Source: JADJOY01 sp964450125
Lineage (GTDB): Bacteria > JADJOY01
Assembly (NCBI GenBank): GCA_964450125.1
Contig: CAYVDO010000341.1
Span: 1-8,764 of the forward strand
Reading direction: 5' to 3'
Length of the DNA: 8,764 nucleotides
The notes under the pieces were generated by a model. The model did no database searches. It had not been told where the DNA came from and saw nothing but the letters and a program-made list of their open reading frames with translations. How positions within the stretch are numbered: the first letter of the stretch is position 1; each line of letters opens with the position of its first letter. This document shows positions 1-5,747 of the stretch, in pieces. A program made the position numbers and the translations under genes.

Positions 1-1124
1 TATTCGAAGCGTGCGCCGCGATAGCCCGCCGCCGATACCGCCTTGGTCAAGTCCAAGAGCCAAACACGATCGGCATCGAAGTCCGACCAGCGCGGCAGCT
101 CGATGACGTAGAGATCGCCCACCGCGTGACCCGCGACGTTCGAGAGCCCGCGCTCGGCGCCACCACTCGCCGGCGCTACCGCCGTGGCACGCCAGTACTG
201 GAACCCGATCGCAGCCGCGACCACGAGCGGCATCACCGCGAAAGCGACGACTTGCAGCACCCGAACTTCCTTCGGCGAGAACCGCACCTTGACGCGGCCC
301 ACGCGCACGACGTCGACCGCCCGTGACGCCGCCGTCGGGGCCCCGCGGGCGTCGCGACCACGCTCGGCCTCGCGCGCCTTCTCGGCTCGCGGCGACTCTC
401 CCAGATCCAAGGGGGCTCGGGCTTCTCGTCGCGCGGCGCTCGCAGCATCGGTATCGAGCGCAAGCGCCACGTTCGCCAACGCCACTTCCGCGAAGGTGGC
501 GAGCGAGGACAACTCGCGACCGAGCTTGCGCAAGGCACCCTGAATCTCACGCGGAACTTCGCCGCTGGCCCCGATCTCCGTGAGCCGGCCTTCCAGCTCG
601 ACGAGCTCGGCATTCACCACCTCCAGCGCGTCGCGCTCGGTGGTGGTGAATCGCTCCAATCGAAACGACTGCACCCGTAGCACATCGACGAGCCACATCT
701 GCAAGGTGATCGCGTCGATGAAGACGGAGGCGATCGGCTCCAGCTCAGGCTCGACGAAGTCCGGATACTCGGGGGCCAACTCGCTCGGCTCCGGCTCGAC
801 GCGCGCGTCCGTTTCGCTCGCCGCACCGAGCGCGAGCACGTCGGTGGGCGCATCCTGGTCGACGGACCCATCGGCCTCGATCTCGGCCTGCGATGCCGGC
901 AGGTCAGCGGAGTCTTGCTCGAGCGCCACGTCGGGGGGCTGCGCCGCCGGAACAACCGGAGGTCCGCCGAGCGCGGCGAGCAACCACGTGCGCGACAGAC
1001 CCGAGACCGGCGCCAACCGATGGCCCCGATACGCGAAGCGCACCCGCGGCGCGTCGCTCGCGGCGAGCATGCGCCGCCCATCGAAGAGCAGGTCGCGATA
1101 CTCGCTCAGGTCGAGCTGTGCCAC
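1..1124 (-). CDS. Unrecognised single-pass membrane protein, C-terminus cut by window edge
   Basis: I do not recognise this gene. Reading the minus strand from a GTG at 1124 gives 374 codons without a stop, running off the left edge. The N-terminal 55 residues look folded (a LSEYRDLLFDGRR segment). Residues about 60-130 are Ala/Pro/Asp/Glu-rich and probably disordered. About 135-225 is Leu/Glu/Arg-rich and probably helical. About 235-265 is charged, and residues about 289-310 form one hydrophobic segment (QVVAFAVMPLVVAAAIGFQYW) preceded by Arg/Lys. That charge pattern suggests an N-in topology, with at least 60 residues on the far side (VGDLYVIELPRWSDF). The GTG lies inside the last codons of the PilZ gene and has GGGAG just upstream, so the two are probably translationally coupled. 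An ATG at codon 19 is a poorer alternative without a ribosome site. That the frame is coding is supported by its length and third-position GC; the function is unknown. Confidence 0.75.
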   Translation of the reverse strand, partial: MAQLDLSEYRDLLFDGRRMLAASDAPRVRFAYRGHRLAPVSGLSRTWLLAALGGPPVVPAAQPPDVALEQDSADLPASQAEIEADGSVDQDAPTDVLALGAASETDARVEPEPSELAPEYPDFVEPELEPIASVFIDAITLQMWLVDVLRVQSFRLERFTTTERDALEVVNAELVELEGRLTEIGASGEVPREIQGALRKLGRELSSLATFAEVALANVALALDTDAASAARREARAPLDLGESPRAEKAREAERGRDARGAPTAASRAVDVVRVGRVKVRFSPKEVRVLQVVAFAVMPLVVAAAIGFQYWRATAVAPASGGAERGLSNVAGHAVGDLYVIELPRWSDFDADRVWLLDLTKAVSAAGYRGARFE

Positions 1125-1600
1125 GCCTCTCCCGTCTCGTCGGCTTCCAGCCAATCGAGCCTATGGGGTTCACCGCCGTCCAGGGGTTTCCGTTCCTTGC
1201 CGAACGGCCACTCGAGCGTGCCGTCGCGTGCGATCGCCGCCGGCGACGAGTAATCGTCGATGAAGCGCTCGATCCGCTGACGTAGCTCGTCGGGCGGCTC
1301 CACGAGCTGCGCACCGAAGCCGTGTACGATCTCGGTCCCGGTGCGGCGATTCAGGTAGACGATGCGCACCACCGCGCGCGCCTCGCCTAGCTCGGCGCCG
1401 AGCGGCACCTCCAAGATGACGCGGGTGTTCATCTGGAACAGCACGTCGGTCTGCACGAAGGCGCCATCGGCGCTCAGCGAGGTCGCCACGCCTGCGTGGT
1501 AAACCGACCCATCAGCGCTGAAACGCGCGCGCAGCGAGGTCTCGCGTCGTCGGTAACGCCGCTGGGGAACGTGCTCGGGCTTTCCGTCTTTGGTAGTCAT
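1106..1600 (-). CDS. PilZ-domain protein (putative c-di-GMP receptor)
   Basis: This 164-residue protein is built around one PilZ domain (about residues 12-115), the family that binds cyclic di-GMP and passes the signal to motility, surface or transcription targets. An Arg cluster (QRRYRRRE, residues 13-20) supplies the RxxxR motif. The second motif, normally (D/N)xSxxG, reads SLSADG (41-46), so its first position is Ser. The pattern GAFVQT then RVILEVPLG, and HGFGAQLVEPPDELRQRIERFI in two strand-helix blocks, resembles the PilZ paralogues that are abundant in myxobacteria. A tail of about 45 residues ends DETGEAWHSST. The ATG at 1600 places the domain near the N-terminus. ATG 1654 (MDENRSAPSY...) would also be in frame but leaves 23 bases to the divergent folK; neither has a clear Shine-Dalgarno. 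It overlaps the downstream membrane-protein gene by 19 bases, so the two probably work together. Family assignment is firm; c-di-GMP binding is not certain. Confidence 0.87.
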   Translation of the reverse strand: MTTKDGKPEHVPQRRYRRRETSLRARFSADGSVYHAGVATSLSADGAFVQTDVLFQMNTRVILEVPLGAELGEARAVVRIVYLNRRTGTEIVHGFGAQLVEPPDELRQRIERFIDDYSSPAAIARDGTLEWPFGKERKPLDGGEPHRLDWLEADETGEAWHSST

Positions 1601-1677
1601 GGCGGCGGCGCGGCGCGGGCCATCGTAGCTGGGCGCGGATCGGTTTTCATCCATGCACGCGGGGCACTTGCGACGGC

Positions 1678-2184
1678 ATGAGCGACACGAGCGCTGAGAT
1701 CGCCTACCTCGGGCTGGGCAGCAACCTCGGCGATCGTCTGGCGCGAATCGAGGAAGCATGCGCCCGGCTCCGTGCGGCGCCCGGAATCGTCGAGCTCGAG
1801 CGCTCGCCCGTCTACGAGACCGCGCCGGTGGGCGGGCCGCCGCAATCGGCGTTCTTGAACGCGGCGGTGCGTGTCGTCACCACGCTCCCGCCGCACGCAT
1901 TGCTCGACTGCTGCCTCGCCATCGAGACCGCGATGGGGCGGGTGCGCACCACGCGAAACGCGCCGCGCGTCATCGACCTCGACGTGCTCGTCTACGGCGA
2001 TCGGATCGTGTCGGAGGAGGATCTCGAGATCCCGCATCCGCTGCTCGACGTGCGACGCTTCGTGCTGGCGCCACTCGCCGATCTGGCGCCAGAGTTGATT
2101 CCGCCCGGCGCGCCGCTCCCCGTGCGCGAGCTACTCGCGCGTCTCGCCGCGACCGACGATTGGGTACGCCCATTCCGGTCGTGA
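1678..2184 (+). CDS. folK: 2-amino-4-hydroxy-6-hydroxymethyldihydropteridine pyrophosphokinase (HPPK)
   Basis: FolK transfers pyrophosphate from ATP to 6-hydroxymethyl-7,8-dihydropterin, the cytoplasmic step before dihydropteroate synthase in folate synthesis. The 168-residue length is typical for a stand-alone HPPK. Visible family motifs are AYLGLGSNLGDR (residues 9-20), SPVYETAPVG (43-52) with FLNAAV (59-64), and the active-site stretch MGRVRTTRNAPRVIDLDVL (86-104). In that stretch D100 and D102 match the two magnesium-binding aspartates and the arginines match the ATP-clamping ones. IPHPLLDVRRFVLAPLADLAP (two halves, 118-138) is the C-terminal signature. No other folate gene is visible beside it; it is divergent from the PilZ gene and convergent with a GGCT-like gene 8 bases away. 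The ATG gives the correct family N-terminus although no strong ribosome site precedes it. Confidence 0.96.
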   Translation: MSDTSAEIAYLGLGSNLGDRLARIEEACARLRAAPGIVELERSPVYETAPVGGPPQSAFLNAAVRVVTTLPPHALLDCCLAIETAMGRVRTTRNAPRVIDLDVLVYGDRIVSEEDLEIPHPLLDVRRFVLAPLADLAPELIPPGAPLPVRELLARLAATDDWVRPFRS

Positions 2185-2192
2185 CGCGCCGC

Positions 2193-2690
2193 TCAGGAAG
2201 TCGAATCGCCGCGGGCTACGCGTAGGCGAAGCCGATGCGACTCCGGCAACTGCCAGTGCTCGGCGGCCTCGAGCAAGAGATCCAGATAGCGGCGTGACGG
2301 TGGCTGTCCGGGGCGCGGCCAGCGCGCTTGGTAATGCCAGGCCTGGATCTCGTCGCCGTCGTCGCGGCATACCGTGCTCGCCACACGCACGTACGCGATT
2401 CCCTTGCCCTCCATGCGGTCGAGGCGGCGCAGGTCGGCGGCGGTGATGCGGTAGAGCACACCCGGCACGGCGCTGCCACGCTTGCGGTGCACGTTCGCGA
2501 AAGCTCGCTCGCGAAAGGGCAGACCGGGAGCGTCGAATGCGAATCGATGATCGAGCAACGTCGCGCGCTCGGCGCTTACCGGCCGGATGCAGCGCCGCGT
2601 CACGAGCACGTGCTCGTTCATGTTGGCGCCGAATGCGAAGTACCAGACTCCGTCGAGACGGAGAGGATCGACCGATCGTGGAGGACTCAA
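2193..2690 (-). CDS. Gamma-glutamylcyclotransferase-like (GGCT/AIG2 fold) protein
   Basis: This 165-residue protein has the pattern of the gamma-glutamylcyclotransferase superfamily, which releases 5-oxoproline from gamma-glutamyl amines or peptides. YFAFGANMN (residues 17-25) matches the substrate loop usually written Y-G-S-N. ERATLLDHRFAFDAPG (41-56) and FANVHRKRGSAVPGVLYRI (64-82) are family core strands. DLRRLDRMEGKGIAYVRV (86-103) contains the catalytic-type Glu, E94. The actual substrate is unknown, since many family members act on compounds other than glutathione. Translation probably starts at TTG 2690: GTGGAG (2699-2704) lies 8 bases upstream and there is no better ATG or GTG before the domain. 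It lies downstream of the RRM gene on the same strand, separated by a hairpin, so it may be transcribed separately or by read-through. A C-terminal extension (about 130-165) is Arg/Leu-rich and uninformative. Confidence 0.86.
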   Translation of the reverse strand: MSPPRSVDPLRLDGVWYFAFGANMNEHVLVTRRCIRPVSAERATLLDHRFAFDAPGLPFRERAFANVHRKRGSAVPGVLYRITAADLRRLDRMEGKGIAYVRVASTVCRDDGDEIQAWHYQARWPRPGQPPSRRYLDLLLEAAEHWQLPESHRLRLRVARGDSTS

Positions 2691-2742
2691 GCCGGCAGCT
2701 CCACAGCGATGCCGCGCGACGCACGTGGGAGCGGGAGACGGT

Positions 2743-2773
2743 CACGCCCCTCGGGAAGAACCCGAGAGGCGTG
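2743..2773 (-). terminator. Hairpin, probable terminator of the RRM gene
   Basis: CACGCCCCTCGGG (2743-2755) pairs with CCCGAGAGGCGTG (2761-2773), giving a 13-bp stem with one C-A mismatch (2749/2767) and a 5-base loop. It begins 40 bases after the RRM stop codon and ends about 50 bases before the GGCT-like start. On the minus strand no run of T follows, so a classical U-tract terminator is not shown. A processing or RNA-stability hairpin at the RRM 3' end is equally possible. Confidence 0.5.
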
Positions 2774-2812
2774 TGGGATGACGAGAAGGAACGAGCGCGA
2801 GGAAGAACGCGT

Positions 2813-3187
2813 TCAGTAGGGGCGACGTCCGCCGCCGCCCGGACCGCCACGCGAACCGCCGCGGCCGCCGCGATCGCCACGGTCACCGCCGTAGCCTCCG
2901 CCGCCACCGCCACCGCCACCACCGCCGCGCTCACCTGCGCGCCGGTCGATCGCGAAGTCCACGCGAATGGTGCGGCCACCGAGCTCGGCGCCGTTCATGG
3001 CGCGCTTCGCCTCTTCGGCAGCAGCGTCTTCGGTGTAGCTCACGAAGCCGAAGCCCTTCGACCGGCCAGTGTCGCGATCCATCACGACCTTGGCCTCGGT
3101 TACCGAGCCATAGGCTTCGAACGCTTGCCGCAACCCCGCGTCGTCCGTGCCCCACGCCAGACCACCGACAAACAGCTTCTTGGGCAT
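2813..3187 (-). CDS. RRM-domain RNA-binding protein with RGG/Gly-rich tail
   Basis: This is a 124-residue single-RRM protein of the type found in cyanobacteria and various proteobacteria, often cold-inducible, that binds single-stranded RNA. The RRM spans residues 4-81, with RNP2 as LFVGGL (5-10) and RNP1 as KGFGFVSY (44-51); F46 and F48 are the expected RNA-stacking aromatics. Residues 88-120 form a tail rich in Gly with Arg, Tyr and Asp (RGG and YGGDRG units), resembling eukaryotic glycine-rich RNA-binding proteins. The ATG at 3187 is preceded by GAGGAG (3196-3201) at 8 bases, and the RRM begins at once, so the start is secure. Cold induction is a family expectation, not seen here. The 344-base non-coding interval upstream could hold a long 5' leader. 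Confidence 0.96.
   Translation of the reverse strand: MPKKLFVGGLAWGTDDAGLRQAFEAYGSVTEAKVVMDRDTGRSKGFGFVSYTEDAAAEEAKRAMNGAELGGRTIRVDFAIDRRAGERGGGGGGGGGGGYGGDRGDRGGRGGSRGGPGGGGRRPY
2828..2926 (-). repeat. Low-complexity GGN-codon tract encoding the Gly-rich tail
   Basis: The DNA here is almost entirely GGN codons (mostly GGT and GGC) with interspersed CGN, TAC and GAC. It includes a run of about eleven consecutive glycines near its upstream end (residues 88-98). Such a tract can change length by replication slippage, so its size may vary between strains. It lies inside the RRM gene and keeps its frame. Confidence 0.6.
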
Positions 3188-3383
3188 ACTTCACTCTCCT
3201 CGACCGCGAGCAGCGCCGACGAGCGGCCTGAGCGGTCGTGCAAGCACCAGATTCGAATGAGTGCAGAAGCTCACGAAGGAATGAGCTACGCGGAAGGCCG
3301 GGGAAGGGACTGCTTCAGCCGCGCACGAGAGCGGGATCGGAATCAAGCGTGTTTGCCGCAGAATGCCGTCGCAATTGCAGCCA

Positions 3384-3412
3384 TGGTCACCGATCCGCGC
3401 TCCACGTGTCAA
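3384..3412 (-). promoter_or_regulatory. Weak candidate sigma-70-type promoter for the RRM gene
   Basis: The minus strand has an exact TTGACA (3412 down to 3407). At a 17-base spacing the -10 position reads TGACCA, a poor match to TATAAT, and an 18-base spacing gives GACCAT. If used, the transcript would carry a leader of roughly 190 bases before the RRM start. The exact -35 in GC-rich DNA is suggestive, but the -10 is not convincing. Confidence 0.25.
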
Positions 3413-3413
3413 G

Positions 3414-3438
3414 AAAAAAATCGGTGGGCCGAGCCCAC
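3414..3438 (-). terminator. Terminator-like hairpin with T-run (minus strand)
   Basis: Read on the minus strand, GTGGGC-TCG-GCCCAC (3438 down to 3424, 6 bp, all matched) is followed by CGA and seven T residues (3420-3414). This has the form of an intrinsic terminator. No minus-strand gene lies upstream of it, so it could stop antisense transcription coming from DUF547, or be part of the RRM upstream region. It directly abuts the TTGACA element. Confidence 0.4.
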
Positions 3439-3531
3439 GGAACCCGGCAATCTGCGGGGAAACAACGACATTCCGAACACACCGAGCTGCATGCCCGCGC
3501 ACAGCTCGTGCGCGATTCCGAGAGGCATCCC

Positions 3532-4356
3532 ATGATCAAGGCCAACCTCGTGAAGCGATGCGTAGCGAGCAAACGAAGGGGCGACGAACGCCGGCGTCTG
3601 GCGCTCGTGGCGATCACATCGATGGTGGCTTTGCTCCTGCCGGTGTGGGCGGCGGCGTTCGATCACGAGCACGCCGCGTGGACGAAAGAGCTCACGCGCT
3701 TCGCTTCCGACGGCCGCGTGGACTACGCACGTTGGGGCAGCCGAGGACGCACCGAGCTCTCCGCCTACCTCGATGCGCTCACCAGCGTCTCGCGCAACGA
3801 CTACGACGCGTTCACGCGCGAGCAGCGACTCGCGTTCTGGATCAACACCTACAACGCATTCATGGTGAGGCAGGTGCTCGATCACTACCCACTCACCAGC
3901 GTGCGTTCCATCGGGATCCTGCCTTTTGCCGCCTTCAAGGAGCCCTTCATTCCAATGGAGCCCTTGCGCGGCGCGAAGCTCTCCCTCGACGACGTCGAGC
4001 ACCAGATCCTACGCCGGGAGATCGGCGAGCCACTCATCCATTTCGGAATCGTGTGTGCCTCGCGTAGCTGCCCCGAGCTCCGCTCCGAGGCTTACCGTGC
4101 GAGCGTGGTGATCCCTCAGCTCGAGGACGCCGCGCGCCGCTTTCTCGCCGACGCCACCAAGAACCGCGTGCTCGAAGACGGCAGAGCGGTGGGGTTGTCG
4201 TCGATCTTCAAATGGTTTCGTGAAGACTTCGAGCGATCCGGCACGCTCGCGCAGTTCGTCGCCGGATACGCACGGCCACCGCTCGCGGCCGCACTGGCGA
4301 AGCCAGAGGTCCGGATCGAATTCCTGGATTACGACTGGAGCCTGAACGGACCGTGA
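3532..4356 (+). CDS. DUF547 domain protein, signal peptide or N-terminal anchor
   Basis: This 274-residue protein belongs to the DUF547 family, which has no established biochemical function. Residues 1-22 are Lys/Arg-rich and followed by a hydrophobic stretch (LALVAITSMVALLLPVWAAA, 23-42) ending in an AAA-type site before FDHEHAAW, so the protein is exported or membrane-anchored with its domain in the periplasm. Family blocks are VDYARW (63-68), LAFWINTYNAF (100-110), SLDDVEHQILRR (151-162), IHFGIVCASRSCPELR (169-184), LSSIFKWF (222-229) and LDYDWSLN (265-272). H170, C175 and C180 are conserved-looking polar residues. ATG 3532 is chosen because GAGAGG (3520-3525) lies 6 bases upstream and the signal peptide follows at once. 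The next gene begins 58 bases downstream with its own promoter-like signal, so co-transcription with it is possible but not required. Confidence 0.92.
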   Translation: MIKANLVKRCVASKRRGDERRRLALVAITSMVALLLPVWAAAFDHEHAAWTKELTRFASDGRVDYARWGSRGRTELSAYLDALTSVSRNDYDAFTREQRLAFWINTYNAFMVRQVLDHYPLTSVRSIGILPFAAFKEPFIPMEPLRGAKLSLDDVEHQILRREIGEPLIHFGIVCASRSCPELRSEAYRASVVIPQLEDAARRFLADATKNRVLEDGRAVGLSSIFKWFREDFERSGTLAQFVAGYARPPLAAALAKPEVRIEFLDYDWSLNGP

Positions 4357-4363
4357 GGTCAAC

Positions 4364-4390
4364 TGTAACCTTTCGGCTGTCTCGGACGTG
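4364..4390 (+). promoter_or_regulatory. Candidate ECF41-type promoter (TGTAACC-N16-CGTG)
   Basis: TGTAACC (4364-4370) and CGTG (4387-4390) are separated by exactly 16 bases. The motif described for ECF41 sigma factors, from memory, is TGTCACA-N16-CGTC, upstream of the partner oxidoreductase-sigma operon. The match is 5 of 7 at -35 and 3 of 4 at -10, with identical spacing, and the AAC core is typical of ECF -35 elements. It lies in the gap between DUF547 and the oxidoreductase. Transcription would start near 4395-4400, just before the ribosome site. Confidence 0.6.
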
Positions 4391-4400
4391 GAACGAGCAA

Positions 4401-4406
4401 AGGAGG
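4401..4406 (+). promoter_or_regulatory. Strong ribosome binding site deciding the oxidoreductase start
   Basis: AGGAGG lies 8 bases before ATG 4415. An upstream in-frame GTG at 4388 has no ribosome site and sits inside the proposed -10 element, so ATG 4415 is preferred. Confidence 0.88.
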
Positions 4407-4414
4407 CTCGATCC

Positions 4415-5740
4415 ATGAACGAGCGAGACGAAATGCCAGGCGGAGTGCTGGACGCAATCGTGGTCGGCGGTGGGCTCGCGGGGCTCGCTGCGGCGGCATA
4501 TCTGGCGCGCGGGGGACTCAGCGTCACGGTGTTGGAACGCGCATCCACGTTGGGCGGTAGAGCGGACACCCACGTCCGCGACGGCTTCAGCCTCAACCTC
4601 GGACCGCACGCCCTCTACCGCGCGGGCGCGGCGCACGCGGTGCTCACCGAGCTCGGGGTACCGCTTTCCGGTGCTGCCCCGGCCACCGACGGCTGGGCGC
4701 TCGTCGACGACGGGATCGCTCCGCTACCACTCGGTCCACGCAGCTTGCTCGCCAGCCCGATTCTGAGCGCGCGCGGCAAGCTCGAGATCGCCAAGTTCCT
4801 GGCGCTCATCACGTCACGTGCCGTCGACTCGGAGGCCTGCGCGCGAACCACCGTGGCGGCGTGGCTCGACGCCCACGTTCACGACGCGGGCGCACGCCGC
4901 TTCGTCGAGGCGTTCATCCGGCTCTCGACGTACACCAACGCTCCCGAGCACATGAGCGCCGGCGCGGCGCTCGGCCAGGTTCGACGTGCGATGCGGGGTG
5001 GGGTGCTCTACCTGGACGGTGGCTGGAAGCAGCTCGTCGAAGGCTTGGCGCGGCTCTCGACCGAGGCGGGCGTCGTCATCCGCACCGACGCTGCGGTGGA
5101 CGCGGTGGTCGCGAGCGCGGCGGGTCATCGTGTGCTGCTCGCGTCGGGGCACGAGCTGGAAGCACGCACGGTGGTCGTGGCAGGCAGCCCCGAGCTTGCG
5201 CGGCGTCTCGGCGGCGGCGCACCATCGCTCGATCGTGCGGCCGCGGCGGCGGTTCCGGTGATGGCCGCGTGCTTGGACGTCGCTCTCGACACGCTCCCCG
5301 ACACGCGCCACACCTTCGCGCTCGGCTTCGATCGCCCGCTCTACCTTTCCGTGCACAGCAAGTCCGCAGCCCTGGCACCCGCAGGCGGTGCCGTGATTCA
5401 CGTCGCGAAGTACCTCGCACCGCAGGGCTCGCCGGATGCTGCGGGAGAACGCGCTGAGCTGGAAGCGTGCCTCGATCGCCTCCAACCCGGTTGGCGTCCG
5501 CACGTCGTTCACGCGCGCTACCTGCGGCGGATGGTCGTGCAGCACGCTCTCGCCGATGCCAGCCGCAGCGAGCTCCTCGGACGGCCCGTGATCGACGTGC
5601 CGGAGCGTCCCGGATTCTTCGTCGCGGGCGACTGGACACGCGGTTGCGGCTTCCTGGCCGACGCGGCGCTCGCGAGCGCACGCCGCACGGCCCGTGCCGT
5701 GCTCGCTCATCTCGGCGCACGGACGCGTGCCGCTGCGTGA
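4415..5740 (+). CDS. FAD-dependent oxidoreductase, amine oxidase/phytoene desaturase-like
   Basis: This 441-residue flavoprotein belongs to the amine oxidase/CrtI-like superfamily; the substrate cannot be read from the sequence. The N-terminal Rossmann fold has VVGGGLAGLAAAAYL (residues 16-30), with E41 ending VTVLE as the ribose-binding acid. It is followed by the second FAD motif STLGGRA (44-50) and LNLGPHALY (60-68). DGGWKQLVEGL (201-211) is a block seen in phytoene desaturase and protoporphyrinogen oxidase relatives. The C-terminal FAD-binding block is GFFVAGDWTRGCGFLADAAL (400-419) plus ASARRTARAVL. No signal peptide or membrane segment is evident, so it is probably cytoplasmic or peripheral. 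It is followed 7 bases later by an ECF41-type sigma gene. ECF41 genes usually adjoin a carboxymuconolactone decarboxylase, oxidoreductase or epimerase gene, so this is probably the sigma factor's partner and target. Confidence 0.92.
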   Translation: MNERDEMPGGVLDAIVVGGGLAGLAAAAYLARGGLSVTVLERASTLGGRADTHVRDGFSLNLGPHALYRAGAAHAVLTELGVPLSGAAPATDGWALVDDGIAPLPLGPRSLLASPILSARGKLEIAKFLALITSRAVDSEACARTTVAAWLDAHVHDAGARRFVEAFIRLSTYTNAPEHMSAGAALGQVRRAMRGGVLYLDGGWKQLVEGLARLSTEAGVVIRTDAAVDAVVASAAGHRVLLASGHELEARTVVVAGSPELARRLGGGAPSLDRAAAAAVPVMAACLDVALDTLPDTRHTFALGFDRPLYLSVHSKSAALAPAGGAVIHVAKYLAPQGSPDAAGERAELEACLDRLQPGWRPHVVHARYLRRMVVQHALADASRSELLGRPVIDVPERPGFFVAGDWTRGCGFLADAALASARRTARAVLAHLGARTRAAA

Positions 5741-5747
5741 CGCGTCG

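Larger units (their letters stand above)
3188..3531. other. 344-base intergenic region between divergent RRM and DUF547 genes
   Basis: No convincing gene is seen. The plus frame is open from 3238 into DUF547, but its translation is Arg/Ser/His-rich without domain character, and DUF547 has its own ribosome site at its start. The minus-strand frame 3191-3502 is similarly featureless. The interval should carry promoters for both flanking genes. Visible signals are a minus-strand TTGACA at 3407-3412, a hairpin plus T-run on the minus strand at 3414-3438, and the ribosome sites at 3196-3201 (RRM) and 3520-3525 (DUF547). The base composition is less GC-rich near 3340-3480 than in the flanking genes. 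Confidence 0.7.

Noticed and set aside
580..1263. A 227-codon plus-strand Ser-rich frame
   Set aside because: It is antisense to the continuous minus-strand membrane-protein frame, and its Ser/Arg-rich composition is the typical complement of GC-rich codons.
1601..1759. Longer PilZ start at GTG/ATG 1759 giving 217 residues
   Set aside because: It would overlap divergent folK by about 80 bases, and the added residues are Cys/Arg-rich without homology; ATG 1600 is preferred, with 1654 left as an option.
2067..2094. Two CTGGCGCCA direct repeats, each containing a palindrome
   Set aside because: They encode LAP twice within the conserved FolK C-terminal signature (VLAPLADLAP), so coding constraint explains them.
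2131..2979. A 282-codon minus-strand frame covering the GGCT-like gene
   Set aside because: It is low-complexity Ala/Val/Arg at one end and Arg/Ser elsewhere; the other frame carries the GGCT motifs and a TTG start with a ribosome site.
3238..3531. N-terminal extension of DUF547 by 98 residues
   Set aside because: The extension has no family similarity, and the ATG at 3532 has its own ribosome site directly followed by a signal peptide.
2537..3535. A 332-codon plus-strand frame across the RRM gene and intergenic region
   Set aside because: The translation is Arg/Ala/Thr-rich without motifs and runs antisense to the RRM gene, which has RNP1 and RNP2 and a good ribosome site.
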